DNA of 6,215 nucleotides from CAYUJH01 sp964394585 (GCA_964394585.1 CAYMYI010000178.1:1-6215), one strand, 5' to 3'. Shown: positions 1-6,215, numbered from the stretch's first letter. Program-made: numbers and translations. Notes: a model not told the origin generated them from the sequence alone.

Positions 1-71
1 CCATTATTCTAAATTAACCAAAAATTCCCATTCCTCTTAATTATAGGTATATATTAGGGCTGCTCGAAATT

Positions 72-671
72 ATGGACCATGCCTCAAGAACCGAACAGCA
101 AGAATACTTGGCATACATTCAACAGAATATCCACAAGCTCGACCGCTTCATTCACGATATTAACGATTACTCTAAAAACTCTCGTTTAGAGGTTGCCTAC
201 GAACCGATTAACCTACAAGCTATGGTGGAAGAAATTGTGGAAACCCTAGCGTATTTGCCAGCTGCCCAAGCTGCTAAAATCAACATAGAAATCGAAAAAG
301 ATTTGGCTTGGCAATCGGACAAAAAACGCCTTCGCATTATACTGAGCAACTTACTTTCCAATGCATTTAAATACTCGCGGCATAGTATTGGAGTAGCTCC
401 TATCGTACGTATAAATGCCTACCAAGCAAAGCAAGAGGTAATCATTACCGTAGAGGACAACGGCATGGGAATCGCCCAAGAGTACCTGCCTAAAGTATTC
501 GATATGTTCTACCAAGCCAATAAAGAAGCCAAAGGCACGGGCTTAGGTCTTTACATTGTACAGCAAACCGTGCAAAAACTAAATGGAGATATTCAAATTC
601 GTTCAACATTAGACGTTGGCACTACATTCACCATTATTTTACCTTCCAATACAACAGGAAAAAATGCATAG
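72..671 (+). CDS. Sensor histidine kinase, C-terminal part (DHp second helix plus ATPase domain), H-box missing
   Basis: This encodes the catalytic half of a two-component sensor kinase, 199 residues from the ATG at 72. Residues about 8-40 (KLDRFIHDINDYSKNSRLEV) look like the second helix of the dimerisation/phosphotransfer domain of Bacteroidota kinases. Residues about 84-191 form an intact HATPase_c domain: N-box with NLLSNAFKYS at 93-102, G1 box DNGMGI at 129-134, F-box around FDMF at 143-146, G2 box GTGLGLYIV at 155-163, and a final GTTFTI strand at 183-188. The first DHp helix with the phosphorylated histidine, and any sensor domain, are absent. Seven codons before the ATG the frame still reads ILGLLEI, which resembles the sequence normally following an H-box, but an in-frame TAA lies at 15-17. 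The gene is therefore probably 5'-truncated or decayed; a short stand-alone ATPase protein is possible. It is soluble as read, with no membrane segment. The likely partner is the receiver gene 245 bp downstream. The family call is firm; intactness is doubtful. Confidence 0.8.
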   Translation: MDHASRTEQQEYLAYIQQNIHKLDRFIHDINDYSKNSRLEVAYEPINLQAMVEEIVETLAYLPAAQAAKINIEIEKDLAWQSDKKRLRIILSNLLSNAFKYSRHSIGVAPIVRINAYQAKQEVIITVEDNGMGIAQEYLPKVFDMFYQANKEAKGTGLGLYIVQQTVQKLNGDIQIRSTLDVGTTFTIILPSNTTGKNA

Positions 672-915
672 TCAATCATAAAAGCAAATTGTATGGGATT
701 GATTTGTTGAAGCCGATTTTAAAAAATTTTCAATCCTTAACTCTTTCAATCGCAGTGGCGAACCGTCCAAGTCGTTTCAAGTATGCATCGAAACATCCAT
801 TTTGTATTGCAAGATTAGCCCCTCACGCAACAAAATTAGTATATTCGTTCTTTGTGAGTATCTTTTAGAAATTACATTGAAAAATATTATCCATAATTAC
901 ACAATTGCAAATAAC
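672..915. other. Non-coding gap between kinase and response regulator
   Basis: I see no gene in these 244 bases. The stretch is A/T-rich and holds several copies of TCAATC or its complement: TCAATC at 673-678, GGATTGA at 697-703, TCAATCC at 730-736, and TTTCAATC around 744-751. The pair 697-703 / 730-736 could form a 7-bp hairpin and the pair 673-678 / 698-703 an alternative 6-bp one, but neither is followed by a clean T-run, so no terminator is called. The frame of the downstream regulator stays open back to a TTG at 802, but the extra 38 residues do not look like protein of this family. The gap suggests that the two signalling genes are not tightly co-translated. Confidence 0.5.
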
Positions 916-1320
916 ATGGCAACATTCAAAAAAGTATTACTAATAGACGAAGATGCTACAAATAACCTGATTTTCAGAAAGTTGGCCACCTCTACAAAAC
1001 TAACCGACGACCTGGTAACATGCATCAGTGCACTCGATGGACTCGATTACCTCAACGACTGCATCAAATCGGGCGATAGCTTGCCCGAGGTGATCTTTCT
1101 CGACATCAAGATGCCTATTATGAACGGATGGGAATTCTTAGAAGAGTACCAGAAAATTAAGCCATCGTTTTCTTCTAAAATCAACATTTTCATTTTATCG
1201 ACCTCCAACAACCCCGACGACTTCGAACGTGCTAAGCAGTTTAGCGATGTAGAGAAATACTTAGTAAAACCGCTTTCTATTAAAATCCTGAAAGAAATTG
1301 CAACATCTTATGCACGCTAA
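916..1320 (+). CDS. Single-domain response regulator (CheY-like receiver)
   Basis: This is a stand-alone receiver protein of 134 residues with no output domain, so it presumably acts by phosphorylation-dependent protein contacts or as a relay intermediate in the cytoplasm. The receiver fold runs the full length: KKVLLIDEDATNN at 5-17 supplies the Mg-binding acidic residues (D11-D13), D63 in FLDIKMP is the phospho-acceptor, S95/T96 in ILSTS is the switch position, and K118-P119 in LVKP is the conserved lysine-proline pair. The phrase NNPDDFERAKQF at 98-109 is typical of small receivers that sit next to kinases in Bacteroidota. I chose the ATG at 916 because the receiver begins only four codons later; an open frame back to a TTG at 802 would add 38 residues without family resemblance. 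No Shine-Dalgarno is visible, as usual in this phylum. The gene follows the kinase fragment on the same strand and ends at a strong terminator, which suggests one signalling locus. Its physiological target cannot be told from sequence. Confidence 0.92.
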   Translation: MATFKKVLLIDEDATNNLIFRKLATSTKLTDDLVTCISALDGLDYLNDCIKSGDSLPEVIFLDIKMPIMNGWEFLEEYQKIKPSFSSKINIFILSTSNNPDDFERAKQFSDVEKYLVKPLSIKILKEIATSYAR

Positions 1321-1375
1321 CCTGTCTTAAGGCTCCTATCACCACTACTGCTCCAACAAAAGGGGACATAAAAGA

Positions 1376-1405
1376 AAAAAAGCCACTCAAAAAAGCGGCT
1401 TTTTT
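1376..1405 (+). terminator. Intrinsic terminator after the response regulator
   Basis: The arms 1376-1387 (A-run then GCCACT) and 1394-1405 (AGCGGC then six T) pair over 12 positions with a single A·C mismatch, around the 6-base loop CAAAAA. The six T at 1400-1405 follow the G/C core, and the matching A-run upstream means the element may also stop transcription from the other strand. It lies 55 bases after the stop codon of the receiver gene and separates it from the metH unit. Confidence 0.85.
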
Positions 1406-1647
1406 AAACACTTAAATCAGCAGAGTGCGCAGACTACTCAACATAACACTCTGGAAACTCGTGATAGAAACAATACTAAAAATACCCCTTCCCTAGGTCA
1501 AAACCCACACTTTAAGAGTACAACACACTAAAAATCAAGATTTTACAAAATAAACTCCTATAAAAGCTATCCCATATTGAGACCAGACTCTAAAAAAAAA
1601 GTCGGTATTGCCTTGTGCATCTCTCTTCATGCTAAGGTCCACAGTAA
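1406..1647. other. Non-coding stretch upstream of the metH promoter
   Basis: No gene is supported here. The only structure of note is a perfect 7-bp inverted repeat, CAGAGTG at 1421-1427 and CACTCTG at 1447-1453, with a 19-base spacer and no T-run. A run of nine A at 1592-1600 sits between short complementary pieces (GACT, AGTC). A minus-strand open frame (1535-1762) crosses into the riboswitch and has no recognisable protein features. Confidence 0.45.
1421..1453. repeat. Perfect 7-bp inverted repeat
   Basis: CAGAGTG (1421-1427) is the exact reverse complement of CACTCTG (1447-1453), with 19 bases between. It lies just past the receiver terminator. There is no T-run on either strand, so it is not an obvious terminator; it could be an operator, a weak hairpin or chance. 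Confidence 0.35.
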
Positions 1648-1679
1648 TTTGGAAAATGCCATGTAGCCTGTTAATTTTA
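1648..1679 (+). promoter_or_regulatory. Candidate Bacteroidota-type promoter for metH
   Basis: TTTG at 1648-1651 is followed after 20 bases by TAATTTTA at 1672-1679. The phylum's housekeeping promoter has a TTTG-like -33 element and TAnnTTTG at -7 with about that spacing; only the last base of the -7 box differs. The predicted transcript would start a few bases before 1688, immediately at the first helix of the SAM riboswitch, which fits well. Found by eye only. Confidence 0.5.
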
Positions 1680-1687
1680 TAAAGTCT

Positions 1688-1787
1688 ACTTATCGAGAAA
1701 GGTGGAGGGATTGGGCCCTGTGAAACCTTAGCAACCCAGGCTAGTTGGGTGCTAATTCCCATTCGGTGTAAGCCGGAGCAGATGAGT
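1688..1787 (+). ncRNA. SAM-I (S-box) riboswitch aptamer
   Basis: This is a complete S-adenosylmethionine-sensing aptamer controlling metH. P1 pairs ACTTATC (1688-1694) with GATGAGT (1781-1787) through seven pairs including one G·T. P2 pairs AGG (1700-1702) with CCT (1726-1728) and AGGG (1706-1709) with CCCT (1716-1719). The GGG of its loop (1713-1715) can form the family's pseudoknot with CCC at 1758-1760. P3 pairs ACCCA (1734-1738) with TGGGT (1746-1750). P4 pairs TTCGG (1762-1766) with CCGGA (1773-1777). The conserved phrases GGTGGAGGGA, TGAAACC, GCAACC and GGTGCTAATTCCC of the S-box family are all present in order. Known family behaviour is repression of methionine/SAM genes when SAM is abundant, and the gene downstream makes methionine, so the assignment is consistent. 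Confidence 0.96.
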
Positions 1788-1868
1788 TTGTGCCGTTGTG
1801 CCTCCCCTCCTACCTCCCTTGCACTTCATTTTGTGGTATCATACATGCTTTCTGTTGGAAGGAAGTGC
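1780..1868 (+). promoter_or_regulatory. Expression platform of the SAM riboswitch with two alternative helices
   Basis: The segment GCACTTC (1821-1827) can pair with GAAGTGC (1862-1868) in a perfect 7-bp hairpin with a 34-base loop. Alternatively GCACTTCATTT (1821-1831) can pair with the 3' strand of aptamer helix P1 and the bases after it (1780-1786 and 1790-1793), giving 11 pairs with a 3-base bulge and two G·T pairs. The helices exclude each other, and the second also excludes P1. This implies that bound SAM favours the downstream hairpin. No T-run follows the hairpin, and its 3' arm ends 29 bases before the metH ATG, so the mechanism (termination, Rho action or translation) is unclear. 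The loop region 1801-1820 is almost pure pyrimidine and C-rich. Confidence 0.55.
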
Positions 1869-1897
1869 CTTAAACCCTTATATCATTTATTATAATT

Positions 1898-4800
1898 ATG
1901 AAGAAACCAATTCAGGAACTCCTAAACGAACGAATTGCCATTCTTGATGGTGCTATGGGCACCATGATTCAGCGCTACCAACTCGAAGAGACTGACTTCC
2001 GGGGGGAACGCTTCAAAAATCATCCGTGCGATTTAAAAGGAAATAACGATTTGCTATCGATTACCCGACCCGATATCATCAAGGCGATTCATACCGAATA
2101 CCTCGAAGCCGGTGCCGACCTGATCGAAACCAACACATTTAGCGGGACTTCTATCGCCATGGCAGACTATCAGATGGAAGATTTGGCATATGAACTCAAC
2201 TATGCTTCGGCGAAAATTGCACAAGAAGCCATTCAAGCATTTATGGAAAAGCATCCTGAGCGTACAGCCTATGTAGTGGGTTCTATGGGGCCTACAAACC
2301 GTACTGCGTCTATTTCGCCCGATGTGAACGACCCCGGCTACCGAGCCGTAACCTTCGACGACCTCGTTGCAGCCTACTACGAGCAAGTACGAGGCTTAGT
2401 AGCCGGCGGTGCCGATATACTTATGGTAGAAACTGTGTTTGATACGCTCAATAGCAAAGCAGCATTATTTGCAATAGAGAAGTATTTTGAAGAAGAACCC
2501 GACGCTGACCCAAACTTCCCGTTCTTAGGGGTAAAAGGTAAAAAACTACCCGTGATGGTTTCGGGCACTATTACCGATGCCAGCGGCAGAACACTCTCCG
2601 GGCAAACTACTGAAGCCTTTTGGACGTCCATCTCACATGCGAACCTGCTGAGCGTAGGGTTAAACTGCGCCCTCGGTCCCGATCTGCTCAAACCCTATGT
2701 AGAACGCCTCGGACGAGTCGCCCATGTACCGGTAAGTGCCCACCCCAATGCAGGTTTACCCAATGAGTTTGGCGGCTACGACCAATCGCCCGAAGAAATG
2801 GCGGGTATCCTAAAAAACTTCGCCCAAGAAGGGCTATTAAACATTGTAGGCGGATGCTGCGGCACTACGCCTGATCATATCAGAGCGATACGAGAAGCCG
2901 TAGGGGAGTTTAAACCCCGTAAAGTGCGCGAAAAACAGCACTTTATGCAATTGAGCGGTTTAGAAGCGGTAACGATTCGCCCAGAATCAAATTTTATAAA
3001 TGTGGGAGAACGTACCAACGTTACCGGTTCGCGAAAATTCTTGCGGCTTATCAAAGAAGAAAAATTCGACGATGCCCTTTCCGTAGCCCTCGACCAAGTG
3101 GAAGGAGGTGCACAAATTATTGACATTAACATGGACGAGGGAATGATCGACGGTGAGGAAAGTATGGTTAAGTTTCTTAATTTAATTGCCGCCGAACCTG
3201 ATATTGCCAAAGTTCCGATCATGATTGACTCCTCAAAATGGCAAATCCTTGAGGCTGGGCTCAAAGTAGTGCAAGGCAAAGCGGTGGTAAACTCTATCAG
3301 TTTAAAAGAAGGAGAAGAAACGTTTATCAAACAAGCCGGACTCATAAAAAAATACGGTGCAGCGGTCATCGTAATGGCATTTGACGAAAAAGGACAAGCC
3401 GATACCTACGAACGCCGTATCGAAATTTGCGAACGGTCGTACCGAATCCTTACCGAAGAGGTAAACTTTCCACCTCAAGATATCATCTTCGACCCCAATG
3501 TATTCCCCGTAGCTACTGGCATGGACGAACACAAAACTAATGCTATCGACTTTTTCCGTGCTACTCAATGGATTCGCGAAAACCTACCCCATGCCCATGT
3601 AAGTGGAGGAGTGAGCAACGTATCGTTCTCGTTTCGGGGGAATAATGCTGTACGCGAAGCAATGCACTCTGCATTTTTATACCACGGCATCCAACACGGA
3701 ATGGATATGGGCATTGTGAACCCTACCATGCTCGAAGTCTACGACGACATCCCCAAAGAACTACTCGAAAAAGTGGAAGATGTGCTACTTAACCGGCGCG
3801 AAGATGCTACCGAACGCCTCCTCGATTATGCCGAAACAGTAAAAGGGCAGGGAAAAACCAAAACAAAAGACGATGCCTGGCGCAAAGGCAGTGTAGAAGA
3901 ACGCCTAAGCCATGCCCTTATTAAAGGGATTGTAGAGTTTATCGAAGATGATACCGAAGAAGCAAGACAAAAATACGTAAGCCCACTAAAGGTAATTGAA
4001 GGGCCATTAATGGACGGGATGAACACCGTAGGCGATTTATTCGGAGAAGGTAAAATGTTTTTACCCCAAGTGGTAAAAAGCGCCCGGGTAATGAAAAAAG
4101 CCGTGGCGTACCTACTCCCCTACCTCGAAGCAGAAAAAGAAGCCAACAACCAAGTGCAACAAAATGCCAAAGTACTAATGGCCACTGTAAAAGGTGATGT
4201 ACACGATATTGGCAAAAATATAGTAGGTGTGGTGTTAGCATGCAATAATTTTGAAGTGATTGACCTTGGCGTGATGGTACCTACCGATAAAATCTTAAAA
4301 GCCGCCAAAGAACATCAAGTAGACGTCATTGGTTTGAGCGGGCTAATTACCCCCTCGCTCGACGAGATGGTATATGTTGCCCAAGAGATGGAAAAACAAG
4401 GCTTCACTACCCCCCTACTTATCGGAGGCGCTACTACGTCGCGCATCCATACAGCCGTAAAAATAGACCCTGCCTATAGCGGCCCGGTAGTCCATGTGCT
4501 CGATGCCTCACGAAGTGTACCAGTAGCCGCCTCACTTACCAGTGAAAACAAAACTGAACGGCAACAAAAAGTAAAAAATATTAAAGAAGAATATGCACAG
4601 CTACGCGAAGACCATAAAAACCGTCGTAGTGAAAAAAGCTATATTTCTTTAACCGAGGCACGCCAAAATAAAACACAGTTGAATTGGGAAGAAGCTCCTA
4701 TTGTACCACCTTCGTTCTTAGGCGTGAAAGTATTTGAAGAATACAGCCTTGAAGAACTCATAAAATATATTGATTGGACTCCGTTCTTCCAATCGTGGGA

Positions 4801-5665
4801 GCTAGCAGGGCGCTACCCAAAAATCCTGAAAGACCCCGTAGTAGGCAAAGAAGCCTCCAAACTATTTGACGACGCACAACGTTTCCTCGCTCAACTTGTA
4901 TCGAAAAAACAAGTTACTGCCAAAGGAGTGATCGGTTTCTTTCCTGCCAATACCGTGAACCACGACGACATCGAACTGTATCACTTCAACGAAAAGGGGG
5001 AAATTGACACACAAAAAGTACTCGCAACACTGTATAACTTGCGGCAGCAAAATAAGAAATCGGCAAAAACCACGAACTTCTGCCTTTCCGATTACATTGC
5101 CCCTAAAGAAAGTGGACGTATCGACTACATTGGAGGCTTTGCTGTTACAGCAGGAATTGGGGTTGCCGAACTTGCCAAACACTACGAAGCCGACCACGAC
5201 GATTACAGTAGCATTATGCTAAAAGCTCTTGCCGACCGCCTTGCCGAGGCATTTGCCGAACGTATGCACGAGCGTGTTCGCAAAGAGTTTTGGGGGTATG
5301 CCTCCGAGGAACATTTTGATAACGAAGCGCTCATCAAAGAGAAATACCGGGGAATCCGGCCTGCCCCTGGGTATCCGGCCTGCCCTGACCATCTGGAAAA
5401 AGGCACCCTGTTCGAACTACTTGATGTACAACAAAATACAGGTATCTCTCTTACGGAAAGCTATGCCATGTTGCCAGCTGCCTCGGTAAGTGGGTGGTAT
5501 TATGCCCACCCCGATGCTCGCTACTTTGGGTTAGGGAAAATTCAACGCGACCAAGTTGAGGACTACGCCACAAGGAAAGGGCTATCACTCGAAGAAGCAG
5601 AACGATGGTTGGGAAGTATCCTTGCTTATGAACCTAGTGATTATAAAGAACCAGTAGGTTCATAA
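1898..5665 (+). CDS. metH: Cobalamin-dependent methionine synthase (5-methyltetrahydrofolate-homocysteine methyltransferase)
   Basis: MetH transfers the methyl group of 5-methyltetrahydrofolate to homocysteine through enzyme-bound cobalamin, making methionine and tetrahydrofolate in the cytoplasm. The 1255-residue product is close to the E. coli length (1227) and has all four modules. The homocysteine-binding barrel (about 1-345) carries DGAMGT at 17-22 and the zinc ligands C257, C320 and C321. The folate-binding barrel (about 365-625) begins with FINVGERTNVTGS. The cobalamin cap and Rossmann module (about 650-900) has DVHDIGKN at 767-774, with H769 as lower cobalt ligand and D767, and SGLITPSLDEM from 814 with S820 completing the usual triad. 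The reactivation domain (about 935-1255) has DWTPFF at 959-964 and RPAPGYP at 1154-1160 for S-adenosylmethionine binding. No other start lies in frame after the TAA at 1871; the leader is A/T-rich without a Shine-Dalgarno. Expression should fall when SAM is high, through the riboswitch upstream. It stands alone, with no metF or other methionine gene in the window. No damage is visible. Confidence 0.98.
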   Translation: MKKPIQELLNERIAILDGAMGTMIQRYQLEETDFRGERFKNHPCDLKGNNDLLSITRPDIIKAIHTEYLEAGADLIETNTFSGTSIAMADYQMEDLAYELNYASAKIAQEAIQAFMEKHPERTAYVVGSMGPTNRTASISPDVNDPGYRAVTFDDLVAAYYEQVRGLVAGGADILMVETVFDTLNSKAALFAIEKYFEEEPDADPNFPFLGVKGKKLPVMVSGTITDASGRTLSGQTTEAFWTSISHANLLSVGLNCALGPDLLKPYVERLGRVAHVPVSAHPNAGLPNEFGGYDQSPEEMAGILKNFAQEGLLNIVGGCCGTTPDHIRAIREAVGEFKPRKVREKQHFMQLSGLEAVTIRPESNFINVGERTNVTGSRKFLRLIKEEKFDDALSVALDQVEGGAQIIDINMDEGMIDGEESMVKFLNLIAAEPDIAKVPIMIDSSKWQILEAGLKVVQGKAVVNSISLKEGEETFIKQAGLIKKYGAAVIVMAFDEKGQADTYERRIEICERSYRILTEEVNFPPQDIIFDPNVFPVATGMDEHKTNAIDFFRATQWIRENLPHAHVSGGVSNVSFSFRGNNAVREAMHSAFLYHGIQHGMDMGIVNPTMLEVYDDIPKELLEKVEDVLLNRREDATERLLDYAETVKGQGKTKTKDDAWRKGSVEERLSHALIKGIVEFIEDDTEEARQKYVSPLKVIEGPLMDGMNTVGDLFGEGKMFLPQVVKSARVMKKAVAYLLPYLEAEKEANNQVQQNAKVLMATVKGDVHDIGKNIVGVVLACNNFEVIDLGVMVPTDKILKAAKEHQVDVIGLSGLITPSLDEMVYVAQEMEKQGFTTPLLIGGATTSRIHTAVKIDPAYSGPVVHVLDASRSVPVAASLTSENKTERQQKVKNIKEEYAQLREDHKNRRSEKSYISLTEARQNKTQLNWEEAPIVPPSFLGVKVFEEYSLEELIKYIDWTPFFQSWELAGRYPKILKDPVVGKEASKLFDDAQRFLAQLVSKKQVTAKGVIGFFPANTVNHDDIELYHFNEKGEIDTQKVLATLYNLRQQNKKSAKTTNFCLSDYIAPKESGRIDYIGGFAVTAGIGVAELAKHYEADHDDYSSIMLKALADRLAEAFAERMHERVRKEFWGYASEEHFDNEALIKEKYRGIRPAPGYPACPDHLEKGTLFELLDVQQNTGISLTESYAMLPAASVSGWYYAHPDARYFGLGKIQRDQVEDYATRKGLSLEEAERWLGSILAYEPSDYKEPVGS

Positions 5666-5676
5666 TCAGATGAAAC

Positions 5677-5725
5677 GCTCCGAAAGTAAGCATGATACCG
5701 ATTCTAGTTGCCTTACTTTCGGAGT
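5677..5725 (+). terminator. Hairpin terminator candidate after metH
   Basis: CTCCGAAAGTAAG (5678-5690) is an exact 13-base reverse complement of 5712-5724, with a G·T pair possible outside it and a 21-base loop. It starts 12 bases after the metH stop codon. The T-run after it is weak (TTCTGTTA), so it may end transcription inefficiently or mainly protect the 3' end of the message. Being a perfect inverted repeat it could serve both strands, between convergent genes. Confidence 0.65.
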
Positions 5726-5828
5726 TCTGTTACATCCTATAATATACTTTCTGTAATCTAAAGATTTGATTTGTGATTACCCTGATTTTTAAGGGTTTAC
5801 ACAAGCTAGCTCTCCCAAAACAATGAAT

Positions 5829-5860
5829 TTTGAGGGCAAATACCCCAAGTTTTAATTTTC
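5829..5860. terminator. Possible second terminator between convergent genes
   Basis: TTGAGGG (5830-5836) can pair with CCCCAA (5843-5848) over six base pairs with one bulged A and the loop CAAATA. On the plus strand GTTTTAATTTT follows, a reasonable T-rich tail. On the minus strand the hairpin begins just after the stop codon at 5852. The stem is short, so the call is tentative. Confidence 0.35.
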
Positions 5861-6215
5861 TAAAGCAGAGAATACACTTTTTCCAGATTCATCTGTAGAT
5901 GTATAACTCACTACAAACTGTCCGGCTCGAGCACGTGCCATCAGTTCATCTTGGCTAAGCCACGCCCTGTTTTTATTGGAGATCACACAAATAAATTTAT
6001 CGGTAGCAAACTGTATCTCGTTGGGCATATCAGCATACTTGCGCTCTATAGGGTGTACTCGGCGAGAGGTTGTAAGCCAAGCATGTTGTCCAAATAGTTG
6101 CACAGAATCTTTTCGGATGCGCTCTCGATTGCGATACAATGTACCAAATAATTTTTGCGATGTAGTTATATCACTCACAGTCATCAATTCAATTTCCCAA
6201 GTACCTTGCGGTTGT
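5852..6215 (-). CDS. Unrecognised protein, C-terminal part, gene runs off the window
   Basis: The minus-strand frame is open from the window edge to the TAA at 5852-5854, so only the last 120 residues are visible and the true start lies outside. The in-frame TTG at 6187 and ATG at 6184 are probably internal, because the frame continues upstream as QPQGTWEIEL, which looks like ordinary protein. I do not recognise the family. The visible part is soluble and mixed in charge, rich in Arg and Lys around TLYRNRERIRKDS and TSRRVHPIERKY, with likely strand-forming pieces such as KFICVISNK and GQFVVSYTS; there is no membrane segment and no cysteine-rich or repeat motif. Base composition resembles the neighbouring genes. 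It converges on metH with 186 bp between, so shared function is not implied. That this is a real gene is likely from its length to the edge and plausible amino-acid content, but not certain. Confidence 0.6.
   Translation of the reverse strand, partial: QPQGTWEIELMTVSDITTSQKLFGTLYRNRERIRKDSVQLFGQHAWLTTSRRVHPIERKYADMPNEIQFATDKFICVISNKNRAWLSQDELMARARAGQFVVSYTSTDESGKSVFSALEN

Noticed and set aside
851..880. Possible promoter for the response regulator (TTTG 851-854, TACATTGA 873-880)
   Set aside because: The second box misses two of the six fixed bases of TAnnTTTG and the spacer is 18, so it is not better than expected by chance in A/T-rich DNA.
802..915. N-terminal extension of the response regulator from a TTG at 802
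   Set aside because: The 38 extra residues are Cys/Ile/Asn-rich and unlike any receiver N-terminus; the receiver starts four codons after the ATG at 916.
1535..1762. Minus-strand open frame of 75 codons
   Set aside because: It overlaps most of the SAM riboswitch and the metH promoter, starts inside the aptamer and has no protein-like features.
1858..1866. GGAAGGAAG as a Shine-Dalgarno for metH
   Set aside because: It lies more than 30 bases before the ATG, no nearer in-frame start exists (TAA at 1871), and this phylum generally does without such sites.
2054..5406. Several long open frames inside metH, on the minus strand and in another plus frame
   Set aside because: They are shadows of the metH reading frame: low-complexity Ser/Ile/Phe- or Cys-rich translations with no family resemblance, while metH covers the region with conserved motifs throughout.
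6182..6187. TTG/ATG at 6187/6184 as the true start of the minus-strand gene
   Set aside because: The frame stays open to the window edge and its upstream codons look like protein, so these are more likely internal codons.

Overview
The window looks like chromosomal DNA from a member of the Bacteroidota, most likely a Cytophagales-type environmental bacterium. This is inferred from three things. The histidine kinase has the family's characteristic DHp/ATPase sequence and is followed by a single-domain receiver. The starts have A/T-rich leaders without a usable Shine-Dalgarno. The metH promoter candidate has the Bacteroidota form (TTTG, about 20 bases, TAnnTTT). No species is assigned.

Layout. 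Positions 72-671 (+) encode the C-terminal half of a sensor histidine kinase. The ATP-binding domain is complete, but the H-box with the phospho-accepting histidine is missing. After about 245 bp without a gene comes a CheY-like single-domain response regulator (916-1320, +), closed by a strong intrinsic terminator (1376-1405). Next is a non-coding stretch of nearly 500 bp. Its second half holds a promoter candidate, a complete SAM-I (S-box) riboswitch aptamer (1688-1787) and an expression platform with two mutually exclusive helices. These lead into metH (1898-5665, +), a full-length cobalamin-dependent methionine synthase with all four modules. A 13-bp perfect hairpin follows metH. The last gene lies on the opposite strand (5852 to the window edge, -) and converges on metH; it is a C-terminal fragment of a protein I do not recognise.

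How the parts work together. The kinase remnant and receiver look like a local phosphorelay pair, although the kinase is probably broken or reduced as read here. metH is an independent unit: MetH makes methionine, methionine becomes S-adenosylmethionine, and the leader senses S-adenosylmethionine, giving end-product feedback. No mobile element, CRISPR array, tRNA or rRNA was seen. The most interesting points are the switching helices of the metH leader and the missing H-box of the kinase. I found no convincing evidence of a wholly new system.
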